Positions 35,049 through 47,426 of a stretch of DNA of 64,000 bases are shown piece by piece (position 1 is the stretch's first letter; every line of letters begins with the position of its first letter). Both the position numbers and the translations under genes were made by a program. Under the pieces are notes generated by a model that had not been told where the DNA came from, did no database searches, and was given only the letters and a program-made list of their open reading frames with translations. This DNA comes from Pyrus communis (Eukaryota > Streptophyta > Magnoliopsida > Rosales > Rosaceae), in contig NC_084817.1 of the NCBI RefSeq assembly GCF_963583255.1, positions 6,285,121 to 6,349,120 on the forward strand, read 5' to 3'.

Positions 35049-37541
35049 GTGGAAGATTACGACGAAGATGGTGGGGAAGGTTCTGATCTGCCAACTAGGT
35101 CGTTTCTTCGAAGACAACTTGATGAACAATCTCAGCAAGTCGAGCAGTCGATTAGCCAGAAAATGAATGATTTACTAGACATAATACGAAGCAATAGTGA
35201 TACACAGACCATGATGCTTGAACTATTGATCAGTAAAGCCTTCGAAGATGGCCACGTCGGCCAACCTCGACAGCCTTCTGTTAAGAATGTTCCATTACAA
35301 GCCGAAAAAGGGTCTGCTCAACTACAACTAATTGACTTGGAGAAAAGAAGCAGATCAAGCAGTAGATCTGATGGACTTGACCAGGGAGTAAAAGCAGCAT
35401 CCGTCAATATGACCAAGGCCCAAAGAATGATCGATTCGGCCTTAAAAAAAAGGCCGAAGTTCCCAAAATTCATCTATCCATACCCAGCTTATGTGGAAAA
35501 GTTCGAATACCCTAAAGGCTTCAAGATCCCCGACTTCAGTTTTTTCGCCGGAGAATCGTCCTTATCTTCGTTAGAACATGTAGCTCGATTCACGACGCAA
35601 TGTGGGGACGTCAATAGTGACTTCTATAAACTACGGCTATTCAACTTTTCACTGATAGGTTCAACTTTTGCTTGGTACATTAATCTCCCACAAAACTCTG
35701 TCCAGAGTTGGGAGGAATTGGTCGAGAAATTCCATGAACAATTCTATTAACCAGGGATGGAAATGTATGTTTCATCGTTGGCTAGGATGGCTCAAGCTTC
35801 AGACGAATCGCCAATGGAATACTTAACAAGGTTCAAGTCGGCCAGGAATTAGTGCCGAGTACCTCTCCCTGAAGTTGAATTCGTCAGAATAGCCCTAAAC
35901 GGCCTAGACGTGGAATACAAAAAGAAATTCCTGGGGGCAAATATTCGAGATATGTACGAACTTGCTCAACACGTTGAGCAGTATGATTATTTGCTCCGAG
36001 AGGAAAAAATATCAAAGTCCCCATCTCGGGGAACAATATACAAGAATCCCACGGTCAACTACGCATTGGCCGAAAGCGAGGACCCCCAATACGCCAGTGT
36101 GGACGTGGCTGAAATAGTGATAGATAAACCGTACGTTTGCAAGGCATTAGCTCAAATCAGTCCCAAAGATGCCAAGACCCGCTCGGCCTCTGAAGAGATG
36201 ATTAAAACATCAAAAGTTTACACTTTTGATATTACCAAGGCTGATGCAATTTTCAACCAGTTGTTAGTAGCAAAGATCATCAAACTTCAGCCAGGACACA
36301 ACATTCCTAAGGCCGAAGAATTGAAAGGCAAAACATATTGCAAGTACCATAATTCAAACAAGCATGCTACCAATAATTGCGTCATGTTCTGTGATGCGAT
36401 TCAAAGTTGGATTGAGAAGGGTAAGTTAAAATTCCCTAAGAAACAGATAGCGGTTGGCGTCAATCCCTTCCCCTTGACGACAATTGGTATGATGCTCATC
36501 TCCCTAAAAACAAAGAAAAAGGAAGGCCGAATTCGTCCCGATACAACATATCCGTAAGCAAGGTGGTCAACAGAGACTTAAGATTGATTTATTTTCAAAT
36601 GCACCACCCACGGAGTCTTCAGGGCCGGCCCTCGTTGAACCCATGTCAGGATCTAGTTCCGAAGAAACTGATGAATAAATGGTTTTATGTGACCATTGTA
36701 AAACACGAATTGAACTTAAAAAAATAGCATCTCCGGCACCAACTTCATGTCCGCCATTCATGGCTGCAGCAAAACCGCTGAAGGAACTCGGTGCCGGCCA
36801 ATGACGGCAAGTGTTTGAGAGACTCGGCCACATGTACAAGCAAAACACCCAACCCCGGTCAGACGACATCTTGACTTTGACGCGCCATTCTTTAATGAGG
36901 ATTATTACTCGCGCAACTCCGGCAGCTCGAGTTCATCAGTAAGTTGAAAAACCTTCAAGCCACCTAAGCCACGTGACTAACGTTAGTATAGTTACAATTC
37001 TCCAACTGGCCTGTATACGACGTTATCTAAGTCTCAAAAACGTCGTCGCCAACAGATAGATTGCATGGCTCAACGGCAAGAAGCATAAGCTAATTGGACT
37101 ACCCGATGGCAGCCAAAAGAGGCAGTAGAAAGCAGCGACGACCGACCTAGCCTGACCATTATGGCCGAATTACTTCAAGAGAAAAAGGCAGTTGATTGCG
37201 ACTTTGAAACCACCATTGAAAAGTCCGAGAAACACATCAAGCTCATTCTTCGGCCCGGAGAGATGAGAGCTCTTCTCGAGCATTTTAGACAAGAAGCTGA
37301 AAGTAAGCTTCCCCCATCACCACCGCAGAAACCGTTAGTAAAAGTACGGCGCAATATGCACCCTCCATTCCTCGAAGAATCCTTGGAGTACATGCGGGAA
37401 TTTCATAAGAAATATTCCGCCAATGACTTGTACGGACTACCCAAGGCATGTCAGGAAGCCCTTGACCTAACACTAACTTGCCCTGATGCTGAGCAAATTA
37501 TCCAGAAAATTACCGATCCGGCAATGAAAGCTAGGTTCTAG
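35049..37541 (+). pseudogene. Gypsy gag region
   Basis: One reading phase carries recognisable gag: a coiled-coil-like start (LRRQLDEQSQQVEQSISQKM), then FPKFIYPYPAYVEKFEYPKG, FKIPDFSFFAGESSLSSLEH and FAWYINLPQNSVQSWEEL, the core of the retrotransposon gag family, then YEL-AQHVEQYDYLLREE. Stops at 35748 and near 35850 split it. The same phase resumes at 35910-36557, with CKYHNSNKHATNNC as a decayed zinc-knuckle-like region, and at 37161-37541. Confidence 0.8.
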
Positions 37542-38169
37542 CATATATGCGAGGCTCTAGTTCTCGGGTTTGAGGTCGACCCATACACAGATATAGACAT
37601 CGCTGAGTTACCTTTTTCACTCGAAGACTTTCAGCGTCTACGATATCATTTTGAAGTCTTCTCGACCGTGTATCTTTTCGGCCTTACGGCTGATGTGGAA
37701 AATCGTGTGGCGCGTTTAGATGCATACCTGGACACAAGGAACGCACGAATCGCTTACGAAGAACAAGCCCGTAAAGCACTACAAGAATGAAATCACTCTT
37801 CGGCAACAAACAGGCTCGAGGAAGCTGACCAGAATATAATAGATTCAATCCACTCGCCCCAAGAGCGGGTACATATCGAGGTGCTAAATGATCCAATTGA
37901 AGACACTCCAAAGACTGATACTACATCTACTAATCTGGAAATCGACGACCAAGACCCGATGGGTCATTCGATCTTTGAGCATATGGAAATCAGCATGGTC
38001 CATGTCCTACCGGCTGAATTTCAACCGAGAACCCATCAATCAAATTTTTTGGATGGGGAATTGGTTGTCGAATAACCAACACAAGTGGATTTCATCGCTA
38101 CTGAGGAAGATGGGGAAATAAGTAAAGGCGACAAACTTAAGGCAGCTCTGGCCGAATTGTTTCCTCACT

Positions 38170-38650
38170 CTCATTCTGTTAATCTCTAACATTTAAAGCC
38201 GTTATATGTCACGGCTCATATTGAAGGATACCTCATTTCCAAGGTGTTTGTTGATTGTGGAGCCACAGTCAACATCATGTCGATTTCCATCATGAAGGCA
38301 CGCAGTTTCAATGACGAGCTTATACCATCAAGGATAACGATGAACAACTTCATCGGCGACAAGTCTCAAACCAAATGAGTGCTCCCGTTAGAAGTTAGCG
38401 TTGCAGGTCGTAACCACATGACGACATTCTTTATAATTGACTCAAAGATTGACTATAATGCATTGCTCGGCCGCGATTAGATCCATCAAACAAGTTGCAT
38501 TCATTCATCGTTATACCAAGTTCTCATCTTTTGGGACGGCAAATCGGTTGTAGTTCATCCAGCCGATAATCAGCTGTTTGAAACCAACATAATCCAGGCT
38601 CACTATTATGACGATCACATCGGCTACATCACCCTTCAGGGTTTTAACGA
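38170..38650 (+). pseudogene. Gypsy aspartic protease region
   Basis: AHIEGYLISKVFVDCGATVN followed by IMSISIMK is the flap-free retropepsin N-terminal strand with the active-site Asp. The usual Asp-Ser/Thr/Gly-Gly triad reads D-C-G here. FFIIDSKIDYNALLGRD closes the domain. A stop interrupts it after SQTK and again after GRD. Confidence 0.65.
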
Positions 38651-38949
38651 GGATAGACGACCAACTCGAATTTCAGTTCAGAAAGCTATTGAGGTAGGCG
38701 GCGAGACTGTACAACAGGATTCTGCGAGACTCGGCTTGGCAGATCTAATTACCAATGCTAATGACTGACGCCGCCAAACAAGAAAGACGTCGAGAACGTC
38801 TGCTGGCTCATTGGTATGCCATTGCCAAGCAACCACACTCGGGCATAAACTTAATAGAATTTTTGGCCGAAGCGGATAACGGCCCTGTTTTATCGTTCGA
38901 CAAAGTTCAGGCCATACCGGCCGAACTCGAAGACAATCGGCCCTAGGTC

Positions 38950-40410
38950 AAAGACCCATTGGAAGAAATAAATGCTAGCACAGCCGATAAGCCTCGACCG
39001 TTGTTTATCAGTGCGTTGTTGCCGCCCCTTATGAAGGTCGATCTTTGTAAACTGCTCAATGAATTTAAAGATTGTTTCGTGTGGAATTATCATGAGATGC
39101 CAGGCCTTGACCGAAACCTCGTCAAACATGAGTTACGTATCAAAGAGGGGTGTAAGCTTTTCCGACAACCCCCCACGCTGATTCTCGACAGAAGTATAGC
39201 TCGGCATAAAGGACGAATTAGTTCGGCTTTTAAAAGTCGGGTTTATTCGGATCGCTCAGTACGTCGAATGGTTGGCCAATATCGTCCCGGTGTTAAGGAA
39301 AAATGGAGCCCTACGCATCTGCATCGATTTTCGTAATTTAAATTTGGCCACTCCCAAGGATGAATACACAATGCCAATCTCGGATTTACTAATTGATGCC
39401 GCAGTCAATAATGAAATGTTGTCCTTCATGGACGGCCATGCCGGTTACAATTAGATCTTTATCGTTGAAGTTGACGTTCACAATACCGCATTCTGTTGCC
39501 CGGGGGCACTCGGTACCTACGAGTGGGTGGTCATGCCATTCGACCTCAAGAACGCTGGCGCCACATACCAGTGAGATATGAATATGATATTTCATGATTT
39601 GATCGGTACGGCCATAGAAGTTTATATCGATGATGTGGTTGTGAAATTAGAAAGCCGCCGAACGCACGTTGATGATCTTTGGCAATTATTCCTTCGTATA
39701 CGTAAGCATAATCTCAAAATGAACTTGGCCAAATGCGCATTCGGTGTATCAGTCGGTAATTTTTTGGGCTGTTTGGTGCACCATCGTGGCATCAAGTTCG
39801 ACGAAAATAAAGCTCGCGCAATTATTAGTGCTCCACCCCCGACGACCAAGAAGTAACTTCAGTCGTTGCTCGGGAAGATAAATTTTCTCCGCCGTTTCAT
39901 AACTAATTCGGCAGGAAAAATGAAAGCATTCTCTACACTTCTCAAACTTAAGGACTTCGACAAGTTTGAGTGGCACGAAGAACATCAAATGGCTTTCACA
40001 TAAATCAAGGTCTCCCTTACCACGCCACCAGTATTAGTACCGCCTCGTCGCGGTAAGTCTCTTAAACTATACATTTCGGCAGCCGCCAAGTCCATCGGTT
40101 GCCTCATTGCGCAAGATAACGATGCTAGGCGTGAACAAGCTATTTTTATCTCAGCCGCAATTTAAATTCGTCGGAGATCAATTATTCACCCGTCGAGAAA
40201 TTTTTCTTAGCTTTGTTTTTTGCCGCATCAAAATTTCGGCACTACATGTTCCCATCAGTTACGTAGGTCATTTCCCAAACAGATGTTATTCGTTACATGC
40301 TTACTCAGCCTATCGCCAAAGGCCGAATTGGGAAATGGACAATGGCTTTATTAGAGTTCAGTTTGCAGTACGTACCCCAAAAGACCGTCAAAGGCTAATC
40401 CCTCGTTGAT
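38950..40410 (+). pseudogene. Gypsy reverse transcriptase and first RNase H
   Basis: Recognisable RT blocks across frames: VWNYHEMPGLDRNLVKHEL, IVPVLRKNGALRICIDFRNL, TPKDEYTMPISDLLIDAAV, then VYIDDVVVKLESR with the catalytic IDD at about 39628, and NLKMNLAKCAFGV. Connection and RNase H follow near 39880-40400, with pieces such as LYISAAAKSIGCLIAQDND. Frame changes near 39240-39340 and stops (for example at 39452) inactivate it. Confidence 0.82.
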
Positions 40411-40413
40411 TTT

Positions 40414-40870
40414 TTGGCCCAACACCTTTTTCATTATGGCTTTGGGGGCAGCAACGTTGACATCAGCTTAGTCAAAACACACAACAACCATTGGACGATG
40501 CATTTTGATGGCTCCAACATCTTAACCTTGGCTGGTATTGGTATCGCCATTCAATCCCCCGACCACTACCGCTGGTATTTCTCTCTCAAGTTAGATTTCG
40601 GCTGTACGAATAATTAGGCCGAGTATGAAGCTCTTATCATCGGCCTTCACGTCTTGCACGATTTAAGAACAGCCTATGTCTTCGTCCTTGGTGATTTTGA
40701 ACTGTTGATTAACCAATTCAACGACGTTTTTCGTTACATGAGTTGTACTCTAGCGCTCTATCACATGGTCGCCATCTATTTGGCCAAGTCGTTTAAATGA
40801 ATTACATTTGAGCACATTTCGAGTGTTCGAAACACTAACGCCGACGAACTTGCCCAAATCGCCTTCGGAG
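40414..40870 (+). pseudogene. Second (archaeal-type) RNase H of gypsy element
   Basis: WTMHFDGSNILTLAGIGIAI gives the FDGS Asp box of archaeal-type RNase H. After a stop the frame continues AEYEALIIGLHVLHDLR (the Glu motif), VLGDFELLINQ (second Asp) and ITFEHISSVRNTNADELAQI (last Asp). All four acidic positions are visible, but stops after CTNN and after SFK break the frame. A second RNase H between RT/RH and integrase is the mark used to assign the Tat lineage. Confidence 0.75.
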
Positions 40871-41149
40871 CACAACTCACGGGTGGCAAGCTAGGTCGGG
40901 TAATACCCACAGTCCTACGATCTTACCCAGCCTTGGTCAATCAGCAAGTTCTCCAGCGCAATCACGTGATACGCACGAGAGTGATGTCTTTACCATCATT
41001 ACTAGAGCGAGGAGACCTCGTAGAAGTATGTGCCGTGGAGACACTACTAGACGATTGGAGAAAGAAGATTTTACGTTATCTCGATAACCCCAATAATAAA
41101 CACGACCGGAGAACGAAGGTCCACGCCACAAATTACGTGTCATACCAGA

Positions 41150-42267
41150 ATGAATTATAACGAAAAGGTGAGGATGGGCTACTATTACTATACCTCGGCC
41201 CACAGGAGGCTGTCCAAGCAATGGCCGAAGTACATGAAGGAATTTGTAGAGCTCACCAATCAGGACGCAAAATGCGTTGGTTGCTCAGACGACACGGTTA
41301 CTTATGGCCGAGTATATTAAAGGATTGCATCGAATACGCACGTGGATGCATACAGTGCCAGATTCACGGACCTATACAGAAAGCCCCGGCCGAATTACTT
41401 CACTAGGTTACCAAACCATGGCCTTTTAGAGGATATGCAATGGATATTAGTGGCAACTGACTACTTCATTAAGTGGGTCGAGGCAAAATCATACGTCAAA
41501 TTAACGACCAAAGAAGTTTGCAATTTTGTAGAAGAAAATATTGTGACCAGATTCGACGTGCCAGAAACGATCATAACTGACAATGCCACAATCTTCACAA
41601 CCGACATGTTTAAGGAATAAATCGCGAATCTGAATATCTGACTTGAGCAGTCTACGCCGTATTACCCACAAGCGAATGGGCAGGCTGAAGCAAGCACTAA
41701 TGTATTAATCGGCATTCTTGAAAAAACGGTAAGAAAGAGGCCTGGGATGTGGCATTTAAAGCTAAATGAAGCATTATGTGCTACCGAACTTCACCCCGAT
41801 CTGCTACCAGAATAACTCCTTACGCATTAACTTACGGCCATGACGTTATGTTACCAGTCGAGGTAAGTATAAACTCATTACAAGTAATCGAACAAAGTAG
41901 TTTCTTCAGTGCCGAATACAGTCAAGCCATGAGACAAGAGTTAGAAGACTTGGAAGAAATTTGGCTTGACACGTGTAATTTATTAGTAGCACAGAAGAAA
42001 ATTATCGAGCGATCTTATAATCAACATGTCAGACAAAAAACGTTCGGCAAAGGAGAGTAGGTTTGGGAAACTGTGTTGCCCGTAGGGATTAAAGACCCCA
42101 GGTTCGGTAAATGGTCACCGAATTGGGAATGATCGTTTATCGTCCACGAAGTTTTCGGCAAGGGGGCATACCACCTTAAAGACGAAACTGGTTTAGTTCA
42201 TAAACTACCAATCAACGAAAAATTCTTAAAGAAATATTATCTAGTCATGTGGGAGATGCGAGAATAA
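41150..42267 (+). pseudogene. Gypsy integrase region
   Basis: The zinc-binding HHCC segment is VHEGICRAHQSGR ... CIEYARGCIQCQ. The core shows LVATDYFIKWVEAKSY, PETIITDNATIF and PYYPQANGQAEASTNVL, which hold the D, D and E catalytic residues. The C-terminal part (41776-42060 and to about 42267) has TPYALTYGHDVMLPVEVSIN and ends at LVMWEMRE. Stops at 41404, 41618 and others interrupt it. Confidence 0.82.
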
Positions 42268-45200
42268 ATATCATTGTATTGAATTCATGAAATGACGTAC
42301 AAATACATTTAAAAGGCTTCTAAAAATTCTAAGGGGTCGAGGGGAGGAAGGTCTCGAGAGCAGCCTTCAATTTCAGCCACCTTACTTAGCTCAAAATGAT
42401 CTTAGCCTGCCTTGTCTTCTTATTAAGTTGCAGTTGCTGGATGTGCTTTACGCCGGCAGGGAAAGTTGTTAGTCAAGTCTTATTCGCCTCGAAATCCATC
42501 TCAAGCTCTAAAGCAATAACTAACCTTTGTTGTTGAAGCTCAGAAATCTGGCGATCAAACTCGGTCAGCTGCGCCTTCTTCGTTTTTATGGCCTCCACCT
42601 CTGACCGACCGACTTCATGCGTAATTTTTACCGTCTTCAGGTCGTCCTCGGCCCATAGAGCTTGTTCGAAAATGGTAAAGTGTTGTCGAGTTCGCTCCAG
42701 AAGATCAGACAAATAGGCCATATTCTTCATGCTCAAGAAACCGCCATTTGCAAGGTCGTTCAGGCACTCCCCTACGGAGTCAAGACCCTTGCATTGGAGG
42801 ACCTGAGAGGCAGAGAGGGAAAGAAGCTCCTGCAGCCTGACAAAAGCTTGGGCCTTGGCCATGGTCTTCATTAGTTCGGCAGAGGCAGTAGAGGAACCAG
42901 CCGCGCCAGTGGTGCTCTGAAGAAGAGCGTCGAGCTCGACCTCCCACGAAGGCTGCACAGAAAAAGAAAATTTGTAAGCAGAAGGAAAATTATATAGAAT
43001 ACATAACAGAGGGAATTTATTTCTAAACCTGCCGAGAGGAGACTTTGGCCACGTCTTCTGGTTCATTGCTTGAACCTAGAGAACTTAATGGCCGAACCCA
43101 GTGTCTAAGACTGCTTCTCAATTCACACGGCCAATGAAGTTTATCTACGTTTAATGGCCATTGAGGTGGCCAAGAAATCTAGATAACACCCTTTGGTGCA
43201 TAGAATTGTCGATAAAATGAACGATCAGGCACCGGACATTTAATATTTTCTTGGGTTCAGATGCGTCATAATAAAATTAATAAAGAAAGGGGAGTGAGCC
43301 TTACAAAAGCCGAGGTAACTTCTTGTGGAAGAATGTTGAGTTTTCATCTTGTGGATGGAGCAACGTTTCTGCCATCGCCTTAGGCTCAACCAGAGGTCTT
43401 TTCCCACGATCGACCGTAAGAGGATCCGGTCGAGCAACCGCCTCGACCATGAGGAGAAGAGTGGCGAAAGTATGTCTGGTTGGTCGAGGGCGACTCGCCA
43501 GCAAAATCTCGTCACCCTCGTCGCTCTCATCGTCCTAAAATAAAAAGTTGTTAAGATTTGTAAATTTGATCAAATGAAGAAAGGGTCACTAACCTCTTCC
43601 AAGATTATCATTGACTATTTATTCGGGAAATTTATCCCGACAGGTGGGGTTATTTTCTCCATGACAGACGCAGCCGTTGGCCTTAGAACTACATGTCCCT
43701 CGATCAGCGGAGCAGTCCCTAGATCAGCCACAACCCCAGGGACGGCCCGGGTTGCTTGGCAAGATGTCGTTGGCTGTTCTTCTGTTAGGGCCAGGATAAT
43801 CGGGGCAAGGGGGAAAGTTGCTTGTTGCGGTTGTCCCAGTAGTGTGGCTGGAAATCACGTGGATCTTTCGTTCCCCTTTCTTCGCCAAGTTCTTGACGCG
43901 TTTTGAGGGTTGGGGAGCTTCGCCGACCATTTCAGCTTCCAGACGAGGCCGTTTGCCTCTTAAAGGTTGCATGGTGGTTTTGGTCCTCTTAGAGAGAGCA
44001 GATTTCTTCTTGGCCGCAGTCGTGGCGATCACGTCTACTTTCTTCGACGATCGACCATTTGAGAAAATGAGATCACATTAGCAAGAATCAGTGACAATAG
44101 AAAAGATAAATAGAAGAAAGGGTAGCCGTCTACCTCGGGTCGGCTCTTTGGATTGGGGGGCAGAGATTTTCTTTGGCCGATCGTTGAAAATTTTGTCGGT
44201 AATGTTTTCGACTGCAACCCCAAAAAAGGCTCCAGTGTACTCTTCCCACCAGTCCCTGAAGGTGTCTGTGTCGAGTGATTCAAGAAGAGTTGGTCGAAGG
44301 TGAAATGTTTTGCACCGATTCTGAAGCTCTTTCTCGGAGTCTCTACACTCCCTCTCCGATGAGCCAGAAATGTGTTCTCGGCTGAGAAGGGAACGGGAAG
44401 TAAGTAGAGGTACCGGACAACCTTCAAGGTATCCAAGTTGTCGAGCCATGAAGTGGGGATGGTAGACTTCCCAACTCGCTCGGTGAGAATCACAACCAAG
44501 GGGAAGGTCGCGTGCTAGCACGATCGACCCCCAATTCTGGCGAAGGGCAGCATCTTTATTTTCACTCTAGGCTGATGTTGGAAGCCTAATAGAGCAATGG
44601 TGCTCTTGATGATGACACACTAAAAATTCGTCGTCGGAGAGGACTTCTAAGCCGAAGAGGTACTTGAAAACTTCTTCGGCCTAGTGAGGAGGCGGCGGCC
44701 GAGATGCCAACTGAAGGCTGAGCGAGGTAATAGGTTGGAAGGTAGAGATGTCTTGCCGAAGTGTGGCGAAGTAGACTTGTAGCCAGAGTTGGAAAACCTA
44801 GAAGGGACCGTTTTGGTTTGGGTCAATTTTTCCAATTGTCGCCTTAGTCAGGCAGCGGAGAAGATTGGCGAGAATGGCCGAGCTAAGCGCCAGAGTATGA
44901 CCATTGGCCAGGGCTTCGACAACTGACATGTTCTCGACCAAACACTTGTTTGACCAGGTGTAACAAATAAATTTGTTGTACCAGTAGAATAGGAAGGCTT
45001 CGTGTTATACTTTCCGAAGACTTGCCTCGCCTCGGCCAGCGAAGTGGAGGATAAGGGTGTTGTAGTTGAAGAAGTTCTTGTTTAGCTTCTGAACCTCTTC
45101 TTTCGAATGCTCTTGACCATCTCGACTCAGTGTTTCGACGGCTCGATCATCGAAGAACGCCTTAAGGTCGAGATTCGACAGGCGTCCAAAGAGAGCATCA

Positions 45201-46285
45201 TCTATCTGAATGCCAGAGGGAGGAGTCCCAAGAATAGCCGAGACATTGAGGATGGTAGGGCCAAGAGGGCCAAAGGGAAGGACCATGGTGTTGGTGACTG
45301 AGCACCAGAGACTCAGTGCTACCATAAGGAGTTATTTATCCATGGCTAGTTCCATGGTCGAGAGTTTGATGGCATCGTAGATACCAAGAGCCTTCCACTC
45401 TTGGCCAAAGAAATTTTCCATTCGGACGACCCAAGTCGCCCAGTTAGCATTGGTCATAGGCCAGGTTCCTTGGGGCTTTGATAGGTCCCACTTTGACCAG
45501 TCGAACCCTTGTAGTAAGGGTGTCAGGCATGAGCCTTGAAAAGGGTGGTGATAGACGAAGGTACTGCATCCTTGAATAGTGACCCCAGGATTTGATGGGT
45601 AATGCTCAGGTTACTCTCGAAGTGCAAGGTTTTGATGGCGCTCCGATCGATGAAGCTTTTGCATTTGTTGTATTCGTCGTTGAGCATGGAAATAAAGGTG
45701 TTGGAAGTTATTTTGGAAAACCTGGAAGAGTTTGGAAGAATGCTTGGGAGGATTTCTAGGATAAGAAGTTGTTTTTCTAGGATTTCGAAAACAAAATGGC
45801 GGAGAGATTTTTCTAAGTTTTCTGGAAATGTGAAATGTATAAATGGGAGGATTTCAAGTATTTATAGGCGTATCGAGAGGAAGGTCAAACGTTTGATAAT
45901 TTGAGGTGTTTTGATTTTCAAATTTAAGGGAAAATAGACCGGGAAATGGCCAATCATTTCGGATATCTCGAGAATCTCTAAGGATAGGATCAAGGTTCTC
46001 GAGGTTTTAGGACGCACGATTGCGTGCTGCAACAAAATCAATGTATTAATGTGGAAGAGATGTTTCGACTGGCGCATGTTTTCGAGGATCATGATTGATG
46101 GCTGCTAGGTTAATCAAGAGAGTGACACGCGACATGACGTGCAGGAGAATTCGGGTCATGTGATCACACTTCATAAATGCGCTCAATGGATAAGACGTGT
46201 GAGGCTTTTCGTTATCCCATGGGTATCTCGTAGGGTTCGCTTCTTCAAGGTCGAAATCGTCTAAGGATTCTTGGCCAAGAACCTC
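42268..46285 (-). other. 3' non-pol domain of gypsy element with antisense ORF pieces
   Basis: This 4-kb stretch between integrase and the 3' LTR has its coding-like frames on minus. Apart from the domain at 45005-45600, the longest is 43066-42473 (197 residues), rich in leucine and heptad-like (ELLSLSASQVLQ, TEFDRQISELQQQRLVIALE), which suggests a coiled coil. Others lie at 44499-44035 and 44032-43724, the latter Lys/Arg-rich (KKSALSKRTKTTMQPLRGKR). All are interrupted. Together they look like one decayed antisense gene running from about 45600 to 42470. Confidence 0.6.
45005..45600 (-). pseudogene. Antisense plant-mobile-domain-like reading frame in gypsy element
   Basis: On minus from about 45600: FDWSKWDLSKPQGTWPM, then NANWATWVVRMENFFGQEWK, ALGIYDAIKLSTMELAMDK, a stop at about 45340, then MVALSLWCSVTNTMVLPFGP and LGPTILNVSAILGTPPSGI. 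The W.P and FGPxxxTIxDVxxLxGxPxxG patterns are those of the plant mobile domain (aminotransferase-like, PMD) found in some plant proteins and transposons. It lies antisense to the retrotransposon. One internal stop and the absence of a continuous frame after 45005 show decay. Confidence 0.65.
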
Positions 46286-46301
46286 AGAAGCGAAGAGGCA
46301 A

Positions 46302-47426
46302 TGTTTGGGCCCAAAATAATATTATTGGGTCGAGTGTAGGTTTATGTTCGGCCCAAAGCTATTTCAAATATATTATGGGCTACCTGGTGGTCCCGGACCA
46401 TTCAGCAAGGATGATCGATTCCTATTGCAATAATGAGTAGTTTGGATGAGCAAATGGGTCGAAGAAGTCCTAGTGCAATTTGGATTCTCAACCAACAATG
46501 AATATGGCCTCAAAAGTGGGTGAGTTCAAAGTACTAATAGAAGTGGGATTGGCCGAGATAAGATGGATTGGGGTAAGGAGTCCTAGTTCGAGTATGGTTA
46601 GGATTGGGTTTTACTACTATAAATAGAGAAATGAGGGTGTAATTCAGGGACCTCCAATTAAACACACAATTGCCCTGCGCAAAACCTCTCAAACATCTGG
46701 AGATTTTTTATTTTCTTTTTCTCGCCGACACATCTTCAGTTTGGATAAACAACACTATAAAGGCAACCGGCGAACACCTTTAGTTTGGATAAATAGCACT
46801 GTTGCCGTAGAATCAGACGACCGATGAACACCTTCAGTTTGGATAAACAACACTGCATCGAGGCCGACTGGTTACCTATCCAAGTCTCGGTGGAGAATGG
46901 TTTCCGAATCCTTATTGACAGAGGTCATCTTATTAGCCTTCTCAGCGAAGTAAGGTGTTACGAGTTACGACATTCGGCGCATTGAACGCCAAGTGATTTT
47001 ATGATTGGATACTCACAAGTAAGTTTCAGAGTTCGGCATTCTGACGGCCGAACCACATTCACCATCAAGACATATATCACCTTTGAATACTTGTGTCCGT
47101 ACAGTCTAGTGTCGATTCGACGTGCTTATACTTTCACGAATATAATCACTGTGACCAAATCTGGCGCTGACGATTTGTGAACTTCGCAGAACTAGCAGAC
47201 TTGTCTTCAGGCTCGAGAATCCAAAGGCCGAGATTTGTTCCTTCCTCGGCCGCAGTCGCAAGATAAAGAAGTCAGCAACACACTCAATGCAACATCAACA
47301 AATTTTACTCCTCGGCTGAGCTCGGTCGACAAGTTGGCACGCCCCGCATTTAACCGAATGACGTAGTTAACTTATTGGTTACTTGGCCTGCGCGCCACGT
47401 AGGTTTTGTAATTTTTAGGGTCAACA
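46302..47426 (+). repeat. 3' LTR of gypsy element
   Basis: 1125 bp, co-linear with 33660-34773, including TATAAATAG (46618) and the three CTTCAGTTTGGATAAA copies near 46734, 46779 and 46830. Differences are scattered point changes and an extra GAGCTCGGTC-like segment near 47325. Directly followed by ATAAC. Confidence 0.88.

Larger units (their letters stand above)
33660..47426 (+). mobile_element. Degenerate Ty3/gypsy retrotransposon, Tat-like lineage
   Basis: A full-length 13.8-kb element flanked by the perfect duplication ATAAC (33655-33659 and 47427-47431). The LTRs are 1114 and 1125 bp, both starting TGTTTGGGCC and ending GGGTCAACA. Order on plus: gag, protease, reverse transcriptase, RNase H, second archaeal-type RNase H, integrase, then about 4 kb of 3' sequence with an antisense reading frame, a purine-rich tract (AGAAGCGAAGAGGCAA at 46286-46301) and the 3' LTR. 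RT-before-integrase order means gypsy; the second RNase H and long 3' region point to the Tat group. Many in-frame stops make it non-coding. The LTR pair differs by visible scattered substitutions, so the insertion is not recent. Confidence 0.92.
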
